Positions 27,201 through 32,969 of a stretch of DNA of 64,000 nt are shown here, in pieces. Each line of letters opens with the position of its first letter. The stretch's first letter is position 1. The notes under the pieces were generated by a model, which searched no databases, had not been told where the DNA came from, and saw nothing but the letters and a program-made list of their open reading frames with translations. The position numbers were made by a program, and so were the translations under genes. The DNA comes from Oscillospiraceae bacterium (GTDB lineage: Bacteria; Bacillota; Clostridia; Oscillospirales; Ruminococcaceae): NCBI GenBank assembly GCA_017545185.1, contig JAFWQJ010000052.1, forward strand, positions 124,001 through 188,000, read 5' to 3'.

Positions 27201-27576
27201 GCCGGAAACGGTGACCGATCCCGAGACCGGCATCACGGCGCGGTTCTATGAGATCTTCGGCAAGCTGACATGGCATGGCTACGACTTCTTCGTCGGAACG
27301 GTCACGATCTACGGGACGCCGGGCGGCGCGGTCGAAGCGTTCTGCGACGAAAACGGCTACTGCTTCTCGGACATTGATCCGGACTGCTCCGTGCGCGGCG
27401 ACCTGACCGGAGACGGCCTTGTCAATGCAGACGACAGTCAGACGCTCAGCCGCTGGCTCGCGGAGGGCGGCGGCATGATGCTGCCGGGTCGGGCTGCGGA
27501 GGCGGCCGATCTGAACGGCGACGGACAGATCACGCTTTCCGATCTGTATGAGATCCTGAAGATCGCAAAGGGATAA
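21223..27576 (+). CDS. Giant secreted subtilase (S8) with LRR and C-terminal dockerin
   Basis: A 2117-residue cellulosomal protease candidate. After a signal peptide and a propeptide-like region comes an S8 catalytic domain of about residues 220-510 with the triad Asp249 (VAVLDTGI), His283 (HRHGTFCAGII) and Ser443 (SGTSMAAPFVSA). Two chitobiase-C-terminal-like beta modules follow (DIYYTTDGSIPD, DIYYTLDGSYPD), then BspA-type leucine-rich repeats around residues 680-1000. A long beta-rich region with repeated GTDYxxR-like elements precedes the dockerin, with Ca loops in GDLTGDGLVNADDSQ and DLNGDGQITLSD. Proteolysis near the scaffoldin, or maturation of cellulosomal components, is inferred. It is a single uninterrupted frame with its own promoter and terminator. 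Confidence 0.9.
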   Translation: MTILQKQFAVLTAAVLLLNGSAASVPVPVQAVRKGSVSAFAEQLLSAGRSLPEQPFAELVYDSETGQLLRDGAPAGECFAGFSAENGVLSVEKAAVLTQAELDAGADASGTVSLAEAAEKIGCSVITENGRTVVSSPFQSGTLIVRSEGSFDLRGGTDTASGFEGLHVLQYPTAADAYQAYNAFCSDGSISFAEPELIYHVCGDGDGGELSDEIAEGQWGYDAVGCDVFMQRLDDEQNDANPLCVAVLDTGITAEHSWFRNRIAEGGCSFVPEVMTNADDHRHGTFCAGIIAHCTRDNVKILPLKVLDRTGYGTSVQVYCGMLYAAELGADVINMSLSGMGQSLLLEEGAELLRNEGITCVAAAGNEKWDVIYDNPANIDGVVAVSSVTQLNGKDPAMPPEFRYDLSEFSNYGKMIDFCAPGDHITSAYYHTKDGLQTDSGTSMAAPFVSACCANLLDYDPLLTSDQIFEVLSRNTVDLGEQEYDVKFGWGMVCMKDFVMTEGFCQRPEASVKSGHFTAVTPVTLSCMEEFSDIYYTTDGSIPDRSNGIRYDGTPLQIDRTMTLKAIAYTDQAVSAVLVREYCIDCPVPEVSVKPGVYSDTVSPELRSAVQADIYYTLDGSYPDPKTAKHYEGEPIEIDETTLIGAVTVIGEMQSEPLWAAYEIGGLHRERLLRFEGSVLAGCYLTGRELDLAALAGTHKITEIAPRVFAERSGLTAVTLPDTVTVLGEAAFENCTDLKQVTAKGAVTLGRSVFSGCSSLASAALGDVTELPAYAFSGCRAMCSSGLDLKKLRSVGAYAFAGSGCSDTFDLPALETLGSGAFSDMERLDLILPERITKLPDALCRNTAKLSLTAPGVTEIGANALAAESGDREILRLEIPFEALTAVGECAFAFADLNLVTGGQIIFSALTEADKGAFRHVSCRGMAFPQLKTVLSDTFSGIRSEVLRLDSAELICQEAVSPKQPESCCLILGSSRIEIDENALGDPLLYAAVAAPANSGAVKFCRKHNYPFRETPDLFLPEDKPGMLTGEQTLLTAVPLGIGLQASWQQDAAPPDVSAAGADMLFADLDPFAVSGELSSWKAMLWENETLLKTREVSAVRTDFIKYTKIAKTDDPVLVIWNELIPQSELDLLAGRPVSAKYTFTAPHEGDYICYAVNPAGELTVQPDTSAAFVQKGSGTEPGKLSHVHLQAGETVTMTLRDLGSYAVNAVLVSEQYPKQTLADAVIEAEEALRDYQPDQEPPAVTVKDRGTVLQQDTDYVIRCRFAEKPGITEIYAVGIGMYAGILYCSAWDAEPYSEGTALRLPADGYSSHLYRMIPEQSGQYVVSLVPGEPDRLPELMTTETMNVDLLIWDSSLEWIEADNSLSITGQYLCRFTAGEPVYLMLFIRENSGRSYVLNAEPLGDRKYLGYAYFREKEADFTGSEPDCPPEVLCYPPDLDLNASGSEPDYVPPEPAVLTAGTDYEWVRADVLLPGDVRWVLTGKGSCAGCQILTQRLHYDFNNAAEIRADEPVSCSGNAAVFRYVQRGDEPVPEIISEDGSAFECAYYFDKDMDGECRQRLSYRYAQKLRKYQEAYIAVRPSDGRPHSYRLQGGKKKILLADAEAEPVTADYTGQVQQPSFRVTYQGRELQEGTDYTIRMNGECRECGEYYPRLTGLGDFTGTLTGSFTIVMPDPEQLTPVPKDVMEAVIRSPGAAELYSFVPESRSCCLMKTSMPDASVRLLDSRGLTVGRASGIGAQSSVAAVQAGVQYYVAVALTAPQETGVVRFEVIEDAVAISSCRITGEKLLQRNGREELPEIHVFDGDTELLAGCDYTMLVSDTPFQYGYNILYIRGCGKYTGEVLYEYYVAPQLDTVYCEDKADAMTLEQDVMLRPSYPGSCHSLSFTAPEDGTYYLDMSKYDSDCCTLLRYAKDKSTFSVGRLCFKMKKGETIRFISVMNWPESDTDPKKDASVRMTEKMPVISFEQNGCSFLTAADGTFSVMALPPDQCGYILPETVTDPETGITARFYEIFGKLTWHGYDFFVGTVTIYGTPGGAVEAFCDENGYCFSDIDPDCSVRGDLTGDGLVNADDSQTLSRWLAEGGGMMLPGRAAEAADLNGDGQITLSDLYEILKIAKG

Positions 27577-27591
27577 AAAGGTAAATTTATC

Positions 27592-27624
27592 CGGGGTACC
27601 GTGCTGCGGTGCCCCGTTCTTTTT
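27592..27624 (+). terminator. Intrinsic terminator of the subtilase gene
   Basis: CGGGGTACCG (27592-27601) pairs with CGGTGCCCCG (27607-27616) with one wobble, followed by TTCTTTTT. Confidence 0.88.
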
Positions 27625-27727
27625 GACGGATTATCATGATTTTGTACGGAAGTCCGCACACTTCGGTGCGATTTTTTCGTAAATTGTCCTTTTTTGAAAA
27701 GTTTTTCTGTTTTTGACCGGAAAGCAC

Positions 27728-27756
27728 TTGCAAAATAAGTCGAAATATGCTATACT
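27728..27756 (+). promoter_or_regulatory. Promoter of the cmk-acyltransferase operon
   Basis: TTGCAA (27728-27733) and TATACT (27751-27756) with a 17-base spacer; the start near 27763 gives a leader of about 32 bases. Confidence 0.75.
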
Positions 27757-27794
27757 ATATAGGAATATCAATGTCATCATCTTGGAGGTTCGCA

Positions 27795-28466
27795 ATGAAG
27801 AACGTCAATATCGCCGTGGACGGTCCGTCCGGCGCCGGCAAAAGTACGCTTGCCCGCCGTCTTGCAGAACGTCTTGGCTATATTTATGTTGATACCGGTG
27901 CACTGTACCGTGCGATCGCATATGATATGCTGCAGCACCATGCCGAATCCGAACAGGATATTGCAGAGAGACTCCCTGAACTTGATATCGCGATTGATTA
28001 TCAGGACGGCGTACAGCACGTTCTGGTCAACGGCGAGGATGTGTCCGGCCTGATCCGGACGCCGGAGGTCTCCATGGGCGCGTCCCGTGTTTCTGCGATT
28101 CCGGCAGTGCGGCAGTTTCTGTTTGATTTGCAGCAGCGCCTCGCAAGAGAGCATTCGGTCGTGATGGACGGCAGGGATATCGGAACTGTCGTGCTTCCGG
28201 ATGCAGATGTCAAGATCTTTCTGACTGCAACGCCGGAGAAGCGTGCATGGCGCCGCTATCTGGAGCTTGAGGAAAAGCAGCCGGGCGTGCAGTCCTATGA
28301 GGATGTGCTTGCGGATGTGATCCGCAGAGACGAGCAGGATATGAACCGTGCGATCGCACCGCTGAAGCAGGCGGAGGACGCCGTGCTCGTGGATACCACG
28401 GATGCCGATCTTGCACAGTCCGAGCAGATGCTGCTTGATGTATGTAAGGAGAAACTCAGGCTATGA
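27795..28466 (+). CDS. cmk: Cytidylate kinase
   Basis: The 223-residue enzyme phosphorylates CMP and dCMP with ATP. The P-loop GPSGAGKST lies at about residues 9-17, followed by YVDTGALYRAIAY (CMP-binding NMP domain), VVMDGRDIGTVVLPDADVKIFLTA, and the lid-region Arg residues in RAWRRYLEL. GGAGG at 27784-27788 is 6 bases from the ATG at 27795; an in-frame start at 27747 lies within the promoter and is rejected. The stop overlaps the ATG of the acyltransferase fusion by 4 bases, the same cmk-plsC neighbourhood seen in many clostridia. Confidence 0.95.
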   Translation: MKNVNIAVDGPSGAGKSTLARRLAERLGYIYVDTGALYRAIAYDMLQHHAESEQDIAERLPELDIAIDYQDGVQHVLVNGEDVSGLIRTPEVSMGASRVSAIPAVRQFLFDLQQRLAREHSVVMDGRDIGTVVLPDADVKIFLTATPEKRAWRRYLELEEKQPGVQSYEDVLADVIRRDEQDMNRAIAPLKQAEDAVLVDTTDADLAQSEQMLLDVCKEKLRL

Positions 28467-31171
28467 ACGGGTTTTATAAGTTTGCGATCGGCGTGCTGCG
28501 ATTCGTGATGCCGCTGTGGTACAAGCTGGAGACCGAGGGACTGGAAAATGTCCCGGAGGGCAGCGGGTACCTGTTTGTCAGCAATCACCGCAGCAATGCA
28601 GATCCGATTCTGATCGGCGTTCAGAATCCCGAAACACAGTTCTGCTTTCTGGCAAAGCAGGAGCTGTTTTCCGACGGTCTGATCGGCTGGCTGCTCCGAA
28701 AGCTCGGAGCCGTCGCGGTTGACCGCGGAGCGGGTGATCTGACCGCGCTCGAGGAGATCGAGTTCCGGCTGCAGAACGGCCAGAATGCGCTGATCTTCCC
28801 GGAGGGAACAAGATCGAAGGACGGCAGGCTCGGTCATTTCAAGACGGGCGCCGCACTGATCGCCTCGCAGACCGGTGTGCCGGTCGTGCCGGTCGCGATC
28901 TCATTTGACGATGAGCTGCACTTCCGCAGCAAGATCCGCATCAGCTACGGCAAGCCGTTCGATATCCCGAAAACAACGGCCGCCGATCCGGAGCCCGCTG
29001 TTCTGAAGCAGGTACGGAAGGAAATGACGGAGCATGTCTCCGCGCTGGTCGAGCAGAATGAAAAAGCACTTGCGGCCGACAGAGCAGCGCTTGCACTCCC
29101 GGATTTCGGTCCGGAGGAACAGGCGGAGTCGGAGAACACCGCAAAACGGACAGAGAACAAAGAAAGCACAGCACGCTCCGGTGATCCGGAGCAGCGCCCG
29201 GTGAGCCGGAAAAAGCCGCCGCAGAAGCCGAATCCGCCGGATGAGGCAGCGCATCAGAAGGCAGCTGCACCGGTGCGGAAGAAGCCTGCAGCCGCAAGAC
29301 CGCTTGCAGCGAAGCAGGTGACCGCAAGAACCTCAGAGCCTTATGACGACGAGCTCGAGAAAACAAAGGTGCTGGCCGAAAAGCCTGCATCCCGCAGACC
29401 GGAGGCGAAAAAGCCCGCGCCGGTCATCCCTGCGGACGAAGAACCGGAGACCCTGAAGCCGTGGAAATCGGCTGTGAAGCGTGAGAACGAAGCGAACAGA
29501 AAATCAGAGGAGAGAGAACAGAAAATGAGTAAGCATCTTCATGAGAATCCCGCTGAAAACGAGGCGGAAAACGATATTGTCCGGGATGCGGAGGAAACGG
29601 TTTCCTCTGTGACCGGTGAGCTTGAGGAGATCATCAGCGGCGTGGAAAAGAGCGCGGATGCGGTTTCCGACAAGGTGAAGTCCAAAAAGGAGAAGCTCAC
29701 GGAAAAGGCGGAGGATGCCGCAGATGAGATCGACGATCTGCTGGATGATGCCGAGGACGCTGCAGAGGATGCTGCAGAGGATGCAGCTGACCGCATCGCG
29801 GATGAAGCGGATGACGATTACGATGTGGACGAGGAGATCCGTCAGGCCATGATGGAGGATGCAGCAGGCGCAGGTCTGCCGTTCAAGCTCCGCAATCCGT
29901 TCAAGAAAAAGCACGGCGCAGACGAGGAGTTCCCGGAGGACGCAGACAGTGCGGATGATTCCGATGCCGGCGAAAAGGGCGGCCTGCTGGGCGGTCTCTC
30001 CCTCAGGAATCCCTTTAAGAAGCACGATGACGACTATTACGATGATGACGAATACGACGAGGACGATCAGGATTACGATGACATGGACGATGAGGAGTAC
30101 GACGATGAGGAGTACGATGACGACGAGCGCCATGTCGATCTCGGCAAGATCGCGCTGATCCTGACCTTTGTGATCCTCGGTATCTTTGCGATCGACTTCG
30201 GCCGCAGACTGATCAACGACTGGCGCAGCGCGCAGGGCGATATCGTGATCCAGAGTCAGGAATCCCAGCATGTGGAATCCATGGCGGATGTCACCACAGC
30301 ACCTGCGGAGGGCACCACCGCAGTCGCAGCGCCGTCCAGAGTGACCATTGAGATCACCAGCGAGACGACGACTGCAACAAGCGGCACCGATCTTTCCGGC
30401 GGAACGACCGGCACCACCTTCCTCGACAACCGTCCGACCTCGACGCTGGTCGTGCCGAGTGAAGCGAAGCGCAGCGGCTGCCTCGCACTGATCGACGGCG
30501 ATCATCAGCAGGCATTCACGCCGAGCCTCATTTCCTTCGCAGACTTCCCGTTCCAGCATCTGCGTCTGGTCAGCACCTCGCAGAAGGTCGATTCACAGCT
30601 TGCCGCTCCGATCAAAAACATGTTCAATGACTTCTTCGCGGCAACGGGTCTCGGCAATGTGATGGTCTATAACACGACAGACCAGCCGGCATATCCACCG
30701 TATTCGCTCTCCATTCCGGAGCGCAGCAGCGGTCTGACGCTTGACTTTGCAATTCTGAACGAGGCGGCCAAGAGCCACGCTCCGTATACGCCGGACGGCA
30801 ATTACGCATGGCTGACCGAGCACGCTGCCGATTACGGCTTCATCGTCCGTTATCCGGCAGACAAGGCCGAAAAGACCGGCCACGACGGCGTCACATGGCA
30901 TTTCCGCTATGTCGGTGCACCGCACGCAAAGTATATGTATGAGAACAATCTCTGCCTTGAGGAATACCTCGACCTGATCGTGACACATCCGTGGAACAGC
31001 CAGCATCTGACTGCGACCGTCGGCGATACGACATACGAGATGTATTATGTTCAGGCCTCTGAGACCGAGGCAACGACCGAGATCCAGTATCCGTCCGATG
31101 AAAACGGTGCGGCTCCGATGATCTCCGGCGATAACATCAACGGCTTTGTCGTGGCAGCTGTCAGACAGTAA
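28463..31171 (+). CDS. PlsC-type acyltransferase fused to acidic linker, membrane segment and degenerate VanY-like domain
   Basis: Residues 1-205 are a 1-acylglycerol-3-phosphate acyltransferase with NHRSNADP (catalytic H42 and D47, H-x4-D) and FPEGTRSKDG (112-121). A Lys/Pro/Ala-rich stretch, an Ala/Glu/Asp amphipathic repeat (about 410-460) and an extremely acidic Asp/Tyr tract (about 520-555) follow. One membrane segment (about 561-580, KIALILTFVILGIFAIDFG) leads to an outside Thr-rich linker and a C-terminal VanY/LdcB (M15B) fold: SGLTLDF, YGFIVRYP and WHFRYVG are clear. In that domain the first zinc His is Arg754 and the catalytic Glu is Val810, while D761 and H813 remain. An internal ATG at 29525 has a weak ribosome-binding site. 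A role linking lipid and wall synthesis is inference. Confidence 0.85.
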   Translation: MNGFYKFAIGVLRFVMPLWYKLETEGLENVPEGSGYLFVSNHRSNADPILIGVQNPETQFCFLAKQELFSDGLIGWLLRKLGAVAVDRGAGDLTALEEIEFRLQNGQNALIFPEGTRSKDGRLGHFKTGAALIASQTGVPVVPVAISFDDELHFRSKIRISYGKPFDIPKTTAADPEPAVLKQVRKEMTEHVSALVEQNEKALAADRAALALPDFGPEEQAESENTAKRTENKESTARSGDPEQRPVSRKKPPQKPNPPDEAAHQKAAAPVRKKPAAARPLAAKQVTARTSEPYDDELEKTKVLAEKPASRRPEAKKPAPVIPADEEPETLKPWKSAVKRENEANRKSEEREQKMSKHLHENPAENEAENDIVRDAEETVSSVTGELEEIISGVEKSADAVSDKVKSKKEKLTEKAEDAADEIDDLLDDAEDAAEDAAEDAADRIADEADDDYDVDEEIRQAMMEDAAGAGLPFKLRNPFKKKHGADEEFPEDADSADDSDAGEKGGLLGGLSLRNPFKKHDDDYYDDDEYDEDDQDYDDMDDEEYDDEEYDDDERHVDLGKIALILTFVILGIFAIDFGRRLINDWRSAQGDIVIQSQESQHVESMADVTTAPAEGTTAVAAPSRVTIEITSETTTATSGTDLSGGTTGTTFLDNRPTSTLVVPSEAKRSGCLALIDGDHQQAFTPSLISFADFPFQHLRLVSTSQKVDSQLAAPIKNMFNDFFAATGLGNVMVYNTTDQPAYPPYSLSIPERSSGLTLDFAILNEAAKSHAPYTPDGNYAWLTEHAADYGFIVRYPADKAEKTGHDGVTWHFRYVGAPHAKYMYENNLCLEEYLDLIVTHPWNSQHLTATVGDTTYEMYYVQASETEATTEIQYPSDENGAAPMISGDNINGFVVAAVRQ

Positions 31172-31179
31172 CAGCATTC

Positions 31180-31213
31180 AAAACGCCTGAGTGATCTGCT
31201 CAGGCGTTTTTTT
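31180..31213 (+). terminator. Intrinsic terminator of the cmk operon
   Basis: AAAACGCCTGAG (31180-31191) pairs perfectly with CTCAGGCGTTTT (31199-31210), followed by TTT. Confidence 0.92.
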
Positions 31214-31288
31214 CTGTTTTGGATGTGACCTGACCGGAAGCTTTTGCGTCTTATAGAGTGAAAGGCCCTTTCAGAAAGGAGGCTGTAT

Positions 31289-31852
31289 ATGACAGACGAC
31301 AGCCGGATCATCGAATTACTGGAACTGCGCGATGAGCGTGCGCTCAGTGAAATGCGTCAGAAATTCAGCAAAAGCTGCCAGTCCATTGCGTATAACATTC
31401 TCGGGAACCGTCTTGATGCGGAGGAGATCGTCAATGATGCGATGCTGCATATCTGGAACGCGGTGCCGCCGATGCATCCTGAGAATCTGTTTTCGTTTGC
31501 GGCAGCGGTCACGAAGCGCCTGTCGATCAGCAGGGTGCGGAAGAATCATGCTGAAAAGCGCGGCGGTGCAGTCCAGAATCAGGCGATCTTTGAAGAACTC
31601 GCGGAATGCGTCCCGTCCGGTCAGGATGTGGAGCAGCATACCGAGCAAAGGGCGCTGGTCGAGGCGCTGAACCGGTATCTCGGTCGGATGCAGCCCGAAG
31701 CGCGCGCGGTCGTCGTGCAGCGGTATGTCCGCGGACTGTCTGTGAAGGAGATCGCTGACATGTACGGTTTTACGGAGAGCAAGGTCAAAATGACGCTGTC
31801 CCGCGCCCGCAGACAACTGAAAGAACATCTCGAACAGGAGGAATGGATATGA
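31289..31852 (+). CDS. ECF-type RNA polymerase sigma factor
   Basis: The 187-residue protein has region 2 (LGNRLDAEEIVNDAMLHIWNAV) and region 4 (LSVKEIADMYGFTESKVKMTLSRARRQLKEHL, a helix-turn-helix), with no region 1 or 3, as in extracytoplasmic-function sigma factors. Its TGA overlaps the next gene's ATG (31849-31852), the usual arrangement with a cognate regulator. AAAGGAGG lies before the ATG. No clear sigma-A promoter was found in the 75 bases upstream, so self-activation from a non-sigma-A promoter is possible. Its regulon cannot be told from this window. Confidence 0.88.
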   Translation: MTDDSRIIELLELRDERALSEMRQKFSKSCQSIAYNILGNRLDAEEIVNDAMLHIWNAVPPMHPENLFSFAAAVTKRLSISRVRKNHAEKRGGAVQNQAIFEELAECVPSGQDVEQHTEQRALVEALNRYLGRMQPEARAVVVQRYVRGLSVKEIADMYGFTESKVKMTLSRARRQLKEHLEQEEWI

Positions 31853-32907
31853 ACGCACAGGAATTGTTTGATGCATTCCGTGCCGTTGATCCTGCATGGT
31901 TACAGGAAGCCGATCTGCTTGCGGACCGTGCCGCGGAACAATCGTCAGCAACGGAATCGCAGACTGCTGCGGAGAATGAGATCCAGCAGATTTTTGCAAA
32001 GCATACAGACCGCGAGGCGAAAGCTGCAAGCCGCAGGATCGCAGAATATCAAACGAAAGCAAAGGCGCCGGATTTTACCGATCTGCTCGGTACGGCTCCC
32101 GCAGCGCAAAGCGAAGCAGCTTCGGGGATTCCGGCTGAACGCACTGCAGAACCGTCTCTGCCGTCGGATCGCGGCAGCGGGAACCGGATCTTCCGGGTGC
32201 TCGGCGGGATCGCGGCAGCGGTCGCACTGTTCAGCATCGGTGCATTTGCAGGCTCCGTGCTGTCGAACAAAAACGGCGGCATGACCGTGCAGCCGGGTGT
32301 ACAGATTTCGGGGCAGCAGTCAGAGACGCCGGCATTTTCAGAGGAAGACGGCATCGGGATTGATCTGTCGCATAACGGTTCAAGCAGCGGCAGTTACTAT
32401 GCCGAATTTGACGAAAACGGAAATCTGGTTGCGTCATATTCCGGCAATGTCGATTATACAGTTTTGTATCAGGATTGCAGGCTGATCAACAGTCATACTG
32501 AAATGTTCGACGGTGCACCGGCCATCTACAACGGCGCATATCAGGTACCGAATATCTACCAGCCTGAGGGGACGCCTGTGGAGCTGACGCTGATCCCTGA
32601 GTGTGCGGAGGATTTACTTCCCGGCTGTGAATACCGGGTCGTCGCGGAGCAGTACGGTGAGGTGCTGGATATCACCGACCCGGAAACCGGGGAATCCGTC
32701 AAGTCATACAGGTTCACCTCGAAGGATGCCGGGAGTGAAAATACGCACAAAATCTCGCTGATGCCGGATTATTCCAGGGACGGTTCGCGAATCAAAATCT
32801 TTCTCATAATCAACAAGCCGGACGGAACATACTGGCGGAGCGATTCCTGCATGTTCCGGCTTTATACGGCAGAACCCGGCGACCCCTGCACATACAGCTT
32901 TGACTGA
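31849..32907 (+). CDS. Putative membrane-bound anti-sigma factor
   Basis: A 352-residue protein with a cytoplasmic Ala/Gln/Glu-rich N-terminus of about 110 residues, one membrane segment (FRVLGGIAAAVALFSIGAFAGSVL) and an extracytoplasmic beta-rich domain of about 200 residues containing several Cys. There is no recognised zinc-finger anti-sigma motif (HxxxCxxC). The role is inferred from the 4-base overlap with the ECF sigma gene and from topology. The start is set at 31849: AGGAGG at 31836-31841 is 7 bases from it, whereas the ATG at 31843 would directly abut the ribosome-binding site. Confidence 0.62.
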   Translation: MNAQELFDAFRAVDPAWLQEADLLADRAAEQSSATESQTAAENEIQQIFAKHTDREAKAASRRIAEYQTKAKAPDFTDLLGTAPAAQSEAASGIPAERTAEPSLPSDRGSGNRIFRVLGGIAAAVALFSIGAFAGSVLSNKNGGMTVQPGVQISGQQSETPAFSEEDGIGIDLSHNGSSSGSYYAEFDENGNLVASYSGNVDYTVLYQDCRLINSHTEMFDGAPAIYNGAYQVPNIYQPEGTPVELTLIPECAEDLLPGCEYRVVAEQYGEVLDITDPETGESVKSYRFTSKDAGSENTHKISLMPDYSRDGSRIKIFLIINKPDGTYWRSDSCMFRLYTAEPGDPCTYSFD

Positions 32908-32934
32908 CCCGAAAAGATGATCGTTCTTCACAGA

Positions 32935-32968
32935 ATGCAGCCGCATACCGAGCGTGGTATGGGCTGTA
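32935..32968. other. Hairpin between convergent genes
   Basis: CAGCC-G-CATACC and GGTATG-G-GCTG form a stem between the anti-sigma-like stop and the feoAB stop (32970). There is no adjacent T run, so terminator function is doubtful. Confidence 0.4.
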
Positions 32969-32969
32969 T

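Noticed and set aside
31210-31288. ECF-type autoregulated promoter before the sigma factor gene
   Set aside because: Words such as GGAAGC and GCGTCTTA are present but the spacing does not fit a convincing ECF -35/-10 pair.
32935-32968. Hairpin between the anti-sigma-like gene and feoAB as an intrinsic terminator
   Set aside because: The stem is good but no T run follows in either direction; kept only as a hairpin.
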